The translations under genes and the position numbers were made by a program. Below are positions 1-10,739 of a stretch of DNA of 64,000 nucleotides, piece after piece. Position 1 is the stretch's first letter. Every line of letters starts with the position of its first letter. The notes under the pieces were generated by a model that worked only from the letters and a program-made list of their open reading frames with translations, ran no database searches and had not been told where the DNA came from. Source of the stretch: Cricetomys ansorgei (taxonomy: Eukaryota; Chordata; Mammalia; Rodentia; Nesomyidae); assembly GCA_026225945.1 (NCBI GenBank), contig JAMJFZ010004031.1, positions 9,002,001 to 9,066,000 of the forward strand. The letters run 5' to 3'.

Positions 1-318
1 TAGGGTGATTTTCTTAATTAGTGATTGATGGGGGAGGGTCCAGCCCATTATGGGTGCTGCCATCCCTGGGCTGGTGGTACTGAGTTCTTTAAGAAAGCAG
101 GCTGAGCAAGCCATGAGGAGCAAGCAAGTAAACAGCACCCCTCCGTGGTCTCTGGATCAGCTCCTGCCTCCAGGTTTCTGCCCTGTTTGATTTCCTGTTC
201 AGGCTTCTTTCAGTGATGGACTACAGTGTGGAAGTGTGAGTCAAGTATACCATTTTTTTCCCCAACTTGATTTTGCTAATGGTGTTTCATCCAAGAATAG
301 AAACCTTGATAAGGCAGT
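1..318. repeat. LTR-like rodent medium-reiterated element (RMER-type), cut by window start
   Basis: The sequence from the window start to about 318 matches a common rodent repeat that I know in outline. Landmarks are the 'gattgatgggggagggtccagcccattatgggtg' region, 'gccatgaggagcaagc', 'cagctcctgcctccagg' and the end 'tcatggtgtttcatc...aatagaaacc'. In consensus form the reverse complement begins TGTTAGGGTTTC and ends in CA, so it looks like an LTR. I cannot give the exact family name. Its left end is off the window. Confidence 0.6.
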
Positions 319-1755
319 GACAGATGACACATGCTTTAGACTTATTAATGAAGTCCACACAGTAAGAAGCATTGACTGAAACTAAACACAAAGAGAAGAA
401 AACTTGTGAAAAATTGAAAAGAATATCAAGAGAAGGAGAAATCTAACAAATAGCTGATGTGCAAGGGAAGGAGGATGCCTGTGTCACTTCAGCATGGGGA
501 TGTGTTAAGAGAAATACTTTCGATGATTTCATCATTGTGTAAACATTGTAGTGTGCATACAGAAAGCTAGGGGGATAGCCTATGATATACCTAGATAATA
601 GGAAACAGGCTGTTGTTTTTAGACTGAATAATGTAGGAAATTGCAACACAATGTTGTGTGTATCCAAACACAGGAAAATTAGAGTAAAAAATATTAGGTG
701 ATAGGATTAGTCAGCATACACCTATAAACCTAGCATTTGGTTCATAGCTACATGAGATTTATGATCGATTTTCTTACTAGTGTGCACAGTACCTTATAGC
801 ACTGTGAAGGCTGGGATGCAACTTCCAGGTCAGAACCAGCTTGATTCTCCATTTTCCATGACTCAAATATGTAGTGTCTTCTACAGTAGGTTCCTAACAC
901 CAAGTTGTGGAGGGTAATCAAAAGCAGTGAATATAACCTATAATATTGGGGATCCACTGACCAACCATTCCAAAAGAGGTACCTCTTAGGGTTAAGTGCA
1001 TTAGTTAACCTCCTCTTCTCTCTCTGCCTCCCTCTTTGCCTCCCTCACTCTCCCTCACTCTCTATATGTAAATGTATATATATTTAGGAAGCTTCTGCAA
1101 TAGTAGGTTTCCACATGTCTTTTCTCAGAGGTCTTTTGTATTAGTTATTCTTTCCACTCCTCACTCTTCCTGCCCTCCCATGTCCCCCTCACCAGCCCTT
1201 TATCTAAAGAATAGCTTTGCTTTTGGTTTTTGTCCTAGTCTGCTAAGCTCTGTGATGCACGTTGGCCATAGTGATTGGAGAAATACAGCGTAAGCACACA
1301 TACGTACAGCCAACTGTACTGTGGTTGTATGGCTGCGTTTCTGATGTTTACGTAAATTTGAGAAGTTAGTTTCCACAACTAACATTTGGTGTCCACATGT
1401 AGATACTGTTAGTAAAGATATAATTAATACATTTTAAAAAATTGTGCTAGTGTTCCATCAAATGTAAAATTATTTTTGTGTAACTTAAATATATTCATAA
1501 AAACTGTATTTTACTATGGATTTTTAAATCTTCATTGAGGGAAACATACTGCTGTCTTCAGTATGCATCAGTTATAGTGTGTTGCTTGATTATATGTTAC
1601 AAAGTAAATTTAAAGTTACCCTAGGCCGTTAGATAAAGTACTTTGTAGGTTAAATAACTATTAGGGGCAGATTTCTTACATATTTTTTGAGGGGAAGGTA
1701 AAAGTGAAAAATGAAGATAACACCAAAACATTATCTATTATCTTTTCTCATTAAT
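319..1755. other. Intronic sequence, nothing recognised
   Basis: A+T-rich intron with a pyrimidine-rich stretch at about 1008-1060 ('ctcttctctctctgcctccc...'). No SINE, exon or RNA gene was recognised. Confidence 0.5.
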
Positions 1756-1950
1756 TTTTTTTGGTTTGTCTTTCTTTCTCTCTCTCTCTCTTTCTTTCTC
1801 TCTCTGTTTTTTAGAAAGGGTTTCTCTGTTGTAACCCTGGCTGTCCTGGAACTCACTCTGTAGACCAGGCTGGCCTCGAACTCACAGAGATCCGCCTGCG
1901 TCTGCCTCTGCCTCTGCTGGGATTAAAGGTGTGGGCCACCACTGCCCAGC
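1756..1950 (-). repeat. B1 SINE, antisense, with CT-rich tail
   Basis: The 7SL-derived body (1813-1950) reads in reverse: 'gtttctctgtt...ggctgtcctggaactcactct...gaccaggctggcctcgaactc' to 'actgcccagc'. The A-tail appears on the + strand as a T/CT-rich tract at 1756-1812. Nearly full length. Confidence 0.92.
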
Positions 1951-3459
1951 GTATTTCTCATTCCTATTTTGTGAATAGAAATGGATTGTAAATTTAATTG
2001 CCTGCAGAGAATGTTCCAGAAACACGAGCTAGCCATTATTATTGTCTAATATTGGTCGAAGCTTGTATAGAGTAACCGTGATATTTTATGGAAGCTCTAA
2101 GGTCTAAGTTAGTAAAATTAGTAAATACTATGTTTCCTTTAAAAGCTCACAGAGAGGAAAATAAATTATAAAATTCATTGTAACTCAGAATTAGTAAGCA
2201 GATCTTACAGTAGTCGAAGTTAAGTGTTGTTTCATGTTTGTTATTATAACATTCCTACCATCAGAAGTGTATGTTTATATGTTTATTCCATTTGGGCCCC
2301 TGTTTGACAGATAACTGAGCAAAGATATTGGTAGGTTTCATAACTGACGGTGAAAGATTAGAGGATTCCAAAGTTAATATAGAGTTCCCATAAATGAGCC
2401 TTTAGGGCAATGAAGACACGTGTTTGAATACTCAGTGTATGGATATGAACTTTGGAGTATTTACTAAAATAGACTCAAGAGAAAAGAATGCTCATTTCTA
2501 ACAATTTTGAGATGTTTGTTTATTTAAACTTCGATTGATGTAGTAATAGAATTTATTTATACTCACATTATAATCATAAAACTTGCAAAATAGAAGTTTA
2601 CAAGTAAACTATTTTTGTTTTTCATTTATTTTTATTTCTTGTTTCCTTAGTTGCATTATATCCTTAAGATGTAAGTAAAGTAAAATACTTACTATTTAAA
2701 ATAAAAATATACATGCACATATGTATGCAGTTTTGCTGCTTATGTTCTTAATATAGTCATCCTTGGTTTAAATTTCTACTTACATTGCTTTTCTTTTTAT
2801 ATACAGATGAATTTTAATATAAGTTACACAGCTCAGATCATACGCCAATTCAAAGTAAAGCATGTTGTGATCACGCCATCTCTCCTAACCTCTGCCTCCC
2901 TCTCTCGCTTTTCTCCCCTCTCCCCCTTCCTTTCCTCAGCGTTCCTTCCTGTGTAACTTGGAGTGGTCTTGGACTCTAGTGCCCTCCTGCATGAGCTTTC
3001 ACATTGCTATAGTCCAGGCCTGCCTCCCTTCCTCCAACTTACTCTATTTCTGTATCATTCTTCTGGTGAGAGTTAAACCTTTAAAAGCAAAACGTAGTCT
3101 TAAGAAGCAAATTTTAATGTTGAACTCACTGAAATAATTATGAATTTGCTTCTCATTCAAAATTCATACTTAGCTTTCAGAAGTCAAGAGTATCTAGATT
3201 TTTGGATATTTTCTGTTGTAGTATTATTACAACATTAAGTAATTTTGCTGTTTTCTTGTTTTGTGATCATTTAAACCAAGCGCAAAGCTCATATGGAAGA
3301 TTATGAACAGAGAATGACATACATATTTACACTGGAGACTTAGGCACAATTACAAGTGGTAACTGGCACAGTTTGCTTGGAAAATAAATTTCATGATTTG
3401 ATTGGTGAAGTATGTGTGTATGTATTTGTCTCAAGGAGGTAGAATATTTCATTTCTCAT
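1951..3459. other. Intronic sequence, nothing recognised
   Basis: A+T-rich intron with a pyrimidine-rich patch at 2875-3010 ('ctctcctaacctctgcctccctctctcgc...'). No repeat family or gene was recognised with confidence. Confidence 0.45.
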
Positions 3460-3646
3460 GATGTGTTTAAATTTATTTATTTTCTTTCTTTCTTTTTTGT
3501 TTTCTCTAGACAGAGTTTCTCTGTTGTACCCCTAGGTGTCCTGGAACTTAACTCTGTAGACCAGGCTGGTCTGCCTCTGCCTCTGTCTCCCGTGTGCTGG
3601 GACTAAAGGCATGTGCCCCACTGCCCAGCTGATGTGTTTAAATTTA
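3460..3646 (-). repeat. B1 SINE, antisense, flanked by 16-bp target-site duplication
   Basis: The B1 body at 3508-3630 has its tail as a T/TTTC tract at 3476-3507. The 16-bp sequence GATGTGTTTAAATTTA occurs at 3460-3475 and again at 3631-3646, a perfect target-site duplication typical of L1-mediated insertion. The body has a small internal deletion (the 'cctcgaactcacagagatc' part is missing). Confidence 0.93.
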
Positions 3647-3899
3647 GATCTCACATTTCTAATTCATTGAAGCTTAAGAATAGTACCAGTTTCTTATCCT
3701 GTAGCTAAATGAAAGACGAAGATTAATAAATTTAAATTGTATTTTTATGAGTGCTTATATTCACTTAGAACATTCTTCGAGTTAGCTATTTCTTCAAAAG
3801 GAATTGTGATTTGACTTAACTAGTAATTAGAGAATAAGTTGTTTTTGCATACATAGGCTTCTAATACCCATTGAACATCTTTAGTAAGTACTGAAATAT

Positions 3900-4008
3900 G
3901 CTAGGTGTAGTAGTATATCCCTGATATTCCAGCACTTGAGAGACTGATTTGGGGCCCCTTGTGAGACCATGTCTCATAAAACAAAACAAAAAGAAACAAC
4001 AGGAACAA
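3900..4008 (+). repeat. Old B1-like SINE fragment, sense
   Basis: 'ctaggtgtagtagtatatccctgatattccagcacttgagagactga' followed by 'gtgagaccatgtctcataaaacaaaacaaaa' fits a diverged, internally deleted B1-type monomer with an A-rich tail. Confidence 0.6.
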
Positions 4009-4316
4009 CAAATTTTGGAAATAAATACTTATAAATGCTGAAAATTAATTAGTGAATTTATTACTTTGTAGTTGAACTTTCAAATTTAAAAGTATTTAGA
4101 TAAATAACTTATCTGCAGCTTAGTAGCAAGTGATAGAATTCAGTATTTTTAAAACAGGAAAGTTAGTATATTTTGGAATCAGTAATGTAATTGGGGAAAG
4201 GTTAGAGGGTTACCAATATTCTGTAAATTATTATTACTATATATTATATTATATTATTTAGAATAGTCTTTTTTTTTAATCAAAATTAATTTTTGAGGCA
4301 TTGACATTAATTTTTT

Positions 4317-5275
4317 TTATTATTTGTGATGAAGTGTGCCTGAAAAAGCATAAATAGTCCAGATATTCTCGATTTTATTAGACTGACTGACCCTATCTCA
4401 GGTGCACTGCCATTTGTGTATGGTTTCTGGTTTTGACAGCAGAGAATAATAGTGCTCTTCAATTGGATTTAGGCTAACTTTTAAAGAATATATTTGTACT
4501 AAGTAGTCTAAGAAGTGCTGAGATCCATGACAATACTCGGAATTCATATTTTCCTTGAACAGAAGGTTGTGATAAAATGGTACATGGTGTGTTTTCATTG
4601 CCTGTTGAAAGACTTTCATGCAGTTAAAATAAGCATTTTGATGGTGGTTGAATTAAGAGTTTTTGTCAGTCTCTTCTCATCATGGATGATTAGACTAAAA
4701 CGTCTGCTTGTCTTGACTTGAGATCACCACAGCTTCAGATAACATGCTTTGTGATTGAAGGTCGAAATATTTTGAATTCTAATAGGCTGCCAGATGAATT
4801 GCTTGAAATAGACTGTAAAATTTCAAGGCATCCTTTTCCATCTGCTGTGAAAAGAACCATTGGGAATGGTTGAGCTTGATGATCATAGAATTACTGGATG
4901 GTGATTCTAAAACCCTCAAAGGGAAGTTGCTATGGAGATCTTGTTCCAAACTGTGAAATGATTCACCTTTGAAAGGCTGCAGGGTCTGAGAAGCTGAACA
5001 CATCATTGTTCAGGTGGTCATTGGTTAGGAAATTGCTGGTGCCTGTGTAATCAGCACTCCTGTGGTAGTTAACGATCTAAAAAGGTTTGTTCTGAATGAT
5101 GTGGGACAACAGCAATGTGCATAAGACGCTTCTCTCAGTCCCGGTTTGTTCAGCTTGGTGCTTGTAATACAGCAAACGAACTGCTTTATTGAGGAAATCA
5201 TTTGAAAACAAGATTTTGGTCAAATGAGTTTAATGTCAAAATAAAATGGTTCCTTTTGGAAATAAAATTTTTATA
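4317..5275 (+). other. Possible old retrocopy or 3'UTR-like segment, unidentified
   Basis: This ~950-bp stretch has a more even base composition than its surroundings and no rodent SINE. It ends near two close AATAAA hexamers (about 5240 and 5260). It reads like messenger 3' sequence, but I find no conserved ORF, no poly(A) tract and no target-site duplication, and I cannot name a parent gene. It could equally be an old LTR or unique intron. Confidence 0.2.
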
Positions 5276-5792
5276 GAAATATGATTTTCTTGGTTTTGTT
5301 TTAATCCCCTGTACATGTTGGTGATAGGATGCTCCTTATCTCCTAAGGTCGAAAGCTTTACCATGGAGGTTCGACTCTTACCATCCTGCACCCTGTCAAG
5401 AGCCTATCCCAGAACTGGAGGAGCACTTGAGGAGTGTAGTAAAGACCACACACCATTGAGAACAAGTCTAGGACACTTTGCAAATGATTAGGAACAGACT
5501 CTAATTCCTTTTTCTGTAGCACATTGCTTCATATATATATTCATATAAATATTTGCAGGATTTCAAATTGATTTATCTGTTTTTATTAACTGAAATATTC
5601 AGAATCAACTTTTACTTCTAGAAACATAAGAACAGAGCAATTTTTGAAATTCATATGATCACCCACTAAATTGCTCTGCTTCCTTGTAAAAATTTTTAGA
5701 TAAATAAAATTGACTCTTTGATAAGTGGCAGTAACGTCAAGCTTAAGTAGACATATATGAAACCACTTGAAAGACATTTGTATATCAAGTTT
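5276..5792. other. Intronic sequence, nothing recognised
   Basis: No confident repeat or gene. Several stop codons in every frame. Confidence 0.4.
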
Positions 5793-6029
5793 CTCTATGT
5801 CAGCGGTTCTCAGCTTGTAGGTAGCAACCCCTTTGGGTCAATGACCCTTTCACAGGGGTCGCCTAAGACCATCTGCATATCAGATATTTACATTGAGATT
5901 TATAGCAGTAACAAGATTACAGTTATGAAATAGCAACAAAATAATTTTATGGTTGGGGGGTCACCACAACATGAGGAGCTGTATTATAGGGTTGTAGCGT
6001 TAGGAAGGTTGAGAACCACTTCTCTATGT
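5793..6029 (+). mobile_element. URR1-like nonautonomous hAT-Charlie DNA transposon with 8-bp TSD
   Basis: The element at 5801-6021 starts CAGCGGTTCTCA and ends TGAGAACCACTT, near-inverted termini of the rodent URR1 family. Internal landmarks are 'gggtcgcctaagaccatc', 'ttacagttatgaaatagcaac' and 'gtcaccacaacatgagga'. It is flanked by a perfect 8-bp duplication CTCTATGT (5793-5800 and 6022-6029), the length expected for hAT transposition. It has no coding capacity. Confidence 0.92.
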
Positions 6030-6056
6030 AGCGTTTTCTCCAAACATCATTAAGGT

Positions 6057-6058
<2 letters not shown>

Positions 6059-6099
<41 letters not shown>
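6059..6099. repeat. (TA)n microsatellite
   Basis: About 20 uninterrupted TA units, right after the URR1 element. Confidence 0.95.
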
Positions 6100-6105
<6 letters not shown>

Positions 6106-6800
6106 AACTATACGTTTCTTAGTGTGCAGTTTTATGTATCCACTATCATGTACCAGAATACACAGTGTTTCATTTTCTATCATGTTTCTGTTTGGTCACT
6201 GTTGATCCTTCCACTGCCTCTCATTACACTTTTATCATTTTTAGAGTTTCATGTAATATCACATGGCATGCAGTGTTAGTTTACGTGTTTGACTTCACTA
6301 GCATACTATTGAATACCATGATTTGCCAGCCCATTTATGAGTTGGTGACTATTTTAAATTATTCCTAGGTTTTACTATTATAAACATCTGTGTATAAGTG
6401 CTTATGTAAACGTACATTTTTATCTTTTGGAGGAGGGTAAGTACCTAGAAATGAGGTTGCTAGAAGCCTATGGAAAATGTATGCTTTGCTTTAAGACTCC
6501 ACCATACTGGTTTTCAGTGTCTATAACAGTCTTGCATCAGCGCACAGGAGTTGTAGTTTCTTTATTCCTGTCTTAACACTTGTTGACGAACAAGTTTGGG
6601 TGATGAATCACCTGTATTTTTAATATAAACTCAATGTCATAGTGATCTTCTTTACATAATCTTAGACTTGCTAAGATTTTTTTGTTTGTTTACATACAAG
6701 TTACAAATTTGCAGGCCCAAGTTATTTTTGGTTTTTACAAAACTGCCATCAGTTTTTAGAATTCCAGGCAGTCATTTTTTTGAGATTAACTAGCAGTCAT
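6100..6800 (-). mobile_element. Ancient L1 3' region, antisense
   Basis: The + strand carries old mammalian L1 3' landmarks in reverse: 'ttatgagttggtgactatttt', 'tattataaacatctgtgtataagtgc', 'taagtacctagaaatgaggttgct' and 'agactccaccatactggttttcag'. These fit the L1M 3'UTR. It is heavily diverged and appears to be the 3' end of the same insertion that continues downstream. Confidence 0.6.
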
Positions 6801-7116
6801 ATTTTGGGGTTATTATATATAGAGTAGTTAAATTTGTATTTTCATTTTTGCTGCATGTATGTTTCTTATTAATTTTTTAGCATATAGAATAATGAGTTTC
6901 ATCATTATGTCATCATACCCATAAATCATTATACTTTGGTTTGCTAAAATGTTAAAGATTTTTTTTGTTTGTTCATGAAAGCCTGTCATTGGTTTTCTTG
7001 TGATCTTTTAACCTTGTGAATTAATGGGTGATTTTGATGCATTTGTGGGAGATTGTTGTTCATTCTTTCCTAAATGATGGAAAGAATTTACCAGTGGAGC
7101 CATTTCTTAGCCTGTG

Positions 7117-7154
7117 TTTTTTTGGTTTTTTTTCTTTTTTTTTTTTTTTTTTTT
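7117..7154. repeat. T-rich tract
   Basis: Poly(T) with few interruptions. Confidence 0.9.
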
Positions 7155-7504
7155 GTGGTGAAGTTTTTATCTCAAATTCAGTTTATTGAGTTGATACAAG
7201 ACAATTCATATTTTTGTTCAATTTTGATCATTTGTTTCTTTCTAGAACTTTTATTATTTCAGCTAGGTGGTTGAATTTATTAGCACAAAATCATTAATCT
7301 ATCATTATGTGTATTATGACTTAAAAGTATAGTAATGTTCTCTCTTCGTGCCTGATATTGGAGCAAGAAATAATTTTTATCTTTTGTTCTTTCTTGATTA
7401 ATCTATTTAAGGTCGAATCAGTTTTATTGATCTTTTTAAGGGACCATTGGTTCTATTGCTTATTCTTTATTTGTTCATTTTATTTCACCAGTTTTATTTT
7501 TCTC

Positions 7505-7508
<4 letters not shown>

Positions 7509-7540
<32 letters not shown>
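7509..7540. repeat. (TG)16 microsatellite
   Basis: Uninterrupted TG run. Confidence 0.97.
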
Positions 7541-7543
<3 letters not shown>

Positions 7544-7550
7544 TTCCTTT

Positions 7551-7668
7551 TGCAATAGGGTCTCAATTGTTGCCCAGACTATGCTTAAACTCCTAGGCAT
7601 AAGTAACCCTCCTGCCTCAGCCTCCTGGACAGCTGAGATTTCAAGTCATGTTACTACACCCACTATAT
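7551..7668 (-). repeat. Old 7SL-derived (PB1/B1-like) monomer, antisense
   Basis: 'agggtctcaattgttgcccagactatgcttaaactcctaggc...cctgcctcagcctcctggacagctgagatt' is a reverse 7SL-type monomer with an archaic 'ttgcccag' block rather than a young B1. Confidence 0.6.
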
Positions 7669-7866
7669 ACCTGTATGGCTTTAATTTTCTCATTTCCAGT
7701 TTCTTACAGAAAAAAAAAAAAGCTCAGATCATTGAGTTTTGAGCTTTTTTCTAATTAATTAAAGTCATAAACGTCCTTCTTAAATACTTTTTAGCTGCGT
7801 CCCATATAATTTTATAGTTCATTCTTATTTATCATTTGCTTTAAAGTACTTTTCTTATGATTTCTT

Positions 7867-8077
7867 TGAACCCTTTTTCAAAATTATTTATTTTAATTTT
7901 ATGTGCATTGATGTTTTACTTGTATGCATGTCTGTGTGGAAGTGTCAAATCCATTGGAATTGGAGTTACAAATGGTTGTGAGTTGCCATGTGGGTGCTAG
8001 GAATTGAACCCAGCTCCTCTGGAAGAATAGCCAGTGCTCTTAACCGCTGAGCTCTCTCTCCAGCCTCCTGAACCCTT
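7867..8077 (-). repeat. B2 SINE, antisense, with 9-bp target-site duplication
   Basis: The tRNA-derived head in reverse ('gaattgaacccagctcctctggaagaatagccagtgctcttaaccgctgag...ctccagcc') ends at 8066. TGAACCCTT occurs at 7867-7875 and 8069-8077, a likely target-site duplication made in the older L1. Confidence 0.88.
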
Positions 8078-8094
8078 ATTTGTTTTATGTTTTT

Positions 8095-8175
8095 TTTTTT
8101 TTATTGTGCTAGGAGTAGAACCCTATTTGGCAAGCTAGGCAAATGCTCTCCTAATAAGCTGGCATGTCCAGCCCT
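8095..8175 (-). repeat. ID-type SINE, antisense
   Basis: 'gtgctaggagtagaaccctatttggcaagctaggcaaatgctctcctaataagctggcatgtccagccc' is the reverse of the tRNA-Ala-derived ID core. A T-rich tail precedes it. Confidence 0.8.
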
Positions 8176-8203
8176 TGAACTAATAATTCTAAGGAGGTGT
8201 TCA

Positions 8204-8290
8204 TGGGCAGAGGGTGGGGCTCAATGGTAGCACACTGATAGAGACCGTGTATGGCCTTGGGGTCAGTCCCAGCACTGCAGAAAAAAAAGT
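8204..8290 (+). repeat. ID-type SINE, sense
   Basis: 'gggtggggctcaatggtagcacactgatagagaccgtgtatggccttggggtcagtcccagcactgcagaaaaaaaa' is an ID core with a short A-tail. It lies in opposite orientation to the ID 30 bp upstream. Confidence 0.8.
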
Positions 8291-8465
8291 ATCTGAATAT
8301 CTAAATATGTAAGAATCTCCTGGTATTCTTACTTTTTTCTAACTTAATTCTTTTGTAGTCAGTAATCATCATCACATGATTTTGGTCTTTTAAAATTTGA
8401 GTCTTGATTTTTTGCTCAGTGTAAGTCAAATGTACTGTGCTGTTGAAAAGAATGTGTTTGCTTAA

Positions 8466-8555
8466 GGCGAGGCATGTTGGTGTATTCCTGTAATCGTATT
8501 ACCCTGGAGGCTGAGGCAAGAGAGTTTGAGACTGTGGAGCAAGGGTTGGAAGGGA
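8466..8555 (+). repeat. Old B1-like fragment, sense
   Basis: 'gcgaggcatgttggtgtattcctgtaatcgtattaccctggaggctgaggcaagagagtttgag' is the 5' half of a 7SL-type monomer. Confidence 0.65.
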
Positions 8556-8629
8556 GATATTTTCTTTGTAATGCACTGTGAATATTTAATTCAAAATGAC
8601 AGTAACTTCTATTTTATTTTATTTTTTTG

Positions 8630-8866
8630 GTCTAGTTCAGTGGTTTTCAACTAATGCTGTGACCCTTTAATACAGTTCCTTATGTTGTGGTGACTCCCTA
8701 ACCATATAATTATTTTCGTTGCTACTTCATAACTGTAATTTTGCTACTGTTGTGAATTGTAATGTAAATATCTGATATGCACGAGGTCTTAAGCTATACT
8801 TGTCAAAGGGTCATTCGACCCCCCAAAGGGGTCACAATCCACAGGTTGAGAACTGCTGGTCTAGTT
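8630..8866 (-). mobile_element. URR1-like hAT-Charlie DNA transposon with 8-bp TSD
   Basis: The element at 8638-8858 starts CAGTGGTTTTCAAC and ends GTTGAGAACTGCTG. Internal landmarks are 'ttaatacagttccttatgttgtggtgac', 'gctacttcataactgtaattttgc' and 'gtcattcgaccccccaaaggggtc', in the opposite orientation to the copy at 5801. The flanks are GTCTAGTT at 8630-8637 and 8859-8866, a perfect 8-bp duplication. Confidence 0.93.
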
Positions 8867-10739
8867 CTATCAATTTAGTTAGTATTTATATATTATATGT
8901 GTATATCTCATAGAGAGTAGAAAGGTATGAAGATTTCTAGTTCTGATTATGAAAATGTCCATTTAATCTTTAATCGTGCCAATGTCCTATATTTTGAAAC
9001 TCTTCTTGGGCACCTATACATATGTTATGCCTTTGTGCATATTTCATGACTTTCCAGTCATTTTACAGTAGTTCCTTTTTATTTACTAAAGCTTTATTTT
9101 TCCAAGTAAACAACTGTCCGTTGAACCTGTTTGTGCGTCTTTGCCAGCAGCTGGGCTGCCTCTGCCCATGTATTTCTGGTGTAAATTACTTAAGCTCTGT
9201 GCTCAGAAACCAGTTTGGTGAGTCCTTTACTTCAGAGCTCCTGAAGGACTAGCCTGGTCAGGAAATGCACATCTTCAGCCTCAGAGACCACTGCTGACGT
9301 GGTAAGTGTAGCAAGCTGATAGCTTACAGAGTTTGCCATATATTGCTTTGTGAAGCAGGACTACGCTGTTGAGCTTGTCTTGAATGTTGCTGTTGGACCA
9401 CTTCTCTTTGGCCTCGTCCCCAGATTTGTTTACTGGATCTTTGTCTTTCTTGGCCTATTTTCTAGCATTTTTTCTTCTTGCTGTTCTTGCAATTCATGTG
9501 TCAAAGCTCAAAGAGCAAGGGTAACCACTCTTGCTGATGCTCTACAGCAGTCCTTTTATCTAGTGAGGATGTTTTCCAAAACCCTTATGAGTGTCTAAAA
9601 GTGTGGACAGTATCAAGCCCTGTGTGCTTGTTCCTGAGTATCTTTTCACTTTAAAGCACTTGCTTCTTGGGGTTACTATTTATTTAAACATGGTTTACTT
9701 GAACTCAAGCACTGTGGTAATGTGACAGTTGATCTGTAACCTGGGTAACTATCTGGCTACCAAGTGGCTAATAAGTAGGTAGTCTGTACCACATGGATGT
9801 GCTGGACAGAGGCATGATTCCTGTCATATGTGGTACAGCACAATTGCATCATTTTATACTGAAGGAGAATTTACAGTGTAAAATCTATAAATTGTTAACT
9901 TCTGGAATTCTCCATGTAACTTAACACTTCATGTAATTAAACCCACAGGAAGCAAAACTGTAGGTAAGGGAGGATAAATGTACTTTTTCCTTATTATAAA
10001 GTATTTCTCTATTTCTGTCAATATTTTCATCTTGACATCATTTTCATTTGATGAACATAGGTACTGTAGTCTCATGCTTACTGCTTTCTGTTTGCCTCCA
10101 GTCTCTGCATGTTTTTTATGTTAAGTTGTGTGTTATACAAGGTATATGGTTATTTCTATTATTAGTTCTGGCAGTAGGTCCTCCTCCTGCCCCCAAATTC
10201 TGGATACGGAGCCCAGGGCCTGGTGTCTGCTGTGTAGATGCTCATAAGCAAACTTTTTTATAAGTTTCATTTGATGTGTAGGTTTTTTGCTTTGTTACCA
10301 TGTTTTATTCTTATGGTTTTTCTTTTTTTAGTACTTTTTATTTAAATATCTTACAATCTTAATATTAATTTTGCTCATTGACTAGACTTGTACATCCATT
10401 TTTAGAGGTTCTACTAGTAATTACAATCTGTATCCTTAACTTTTTAGTTAATACAAACTACATTTTAACTTTTTTATAGTTTATATTGTATTGCTTCATA
10501 TTAAAATAACAGAAAACTTGGACATTTCCTGAAGCCTATTTTCTCTTTGTTCTTTATGTTGTATGTATGTATGTTCCAAGCCCTACAGTTTAAAGCATTG
10601 AAACAAACTCACATTACATAAGATCATTTCAAAAGGGTACATTCTTAGTGACATTTAAGTTATTTAATTAGGTACATGTAGTGGCCTCTCATAAGTACCT
10701 TTTCTGAATATATTGTAATATATCTGTATTTGTGTTATG
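8867..10739. other. Intronic sequence, probably old L1 plus an unclassified ancient repeat
   Basis: 8867-9020 may continue the antisense L1. 9330-9970 has an old-repeat character: an 82-codon open frame on the + strand (9350-9598), then 'gttactatttatttaaacatggtttacttg' and 'tagtctgtaccacatggatgtgctggacagagg'. It resembles the end of an ancient transposon, but I cannot name it. No functional gene was recognised. Confidence 0.35.

Larger units (their letters stand above)
7200..8470 (-). mobile_element. Ancient L1 ORF2 (endonuclease-region) remnant, antisense, with nested SINEs
   Basis: Reverse-orientation ORF2 landmarks appear in the expected order: 'ttctttcttgattaatctatttaagg...tttattgatctttttaag' at ~7390-7440, 'tttttagctgcgtcccatataatttt' at ~7790-7813, 'tttgtagtcagtaatcatca' at ~8353 and 'gttgaaaagaatgtgtttgc' at ~8442. 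The reading frame is destroyed by many stops and indels. It is interrupted by a TG microsatellite, a B1-like fragment, a B2 and two ID elements, so it is old and inactive. Confidence 0.72.

Noticed and set aside
5230..5275. Poly(A) signals suggesting a gene end
   Set aside because: AATAAA hexamers are common by chance in A+T-rich intron. No upstream exon was found.
7867..8290. Repeat cluster resembling a spaced array
   Set aside because: The units are distinct SINEs (B2, ID in two orientations), not identical repeats with spacers. No CRISPR is expected or seen in this nuclear genome.
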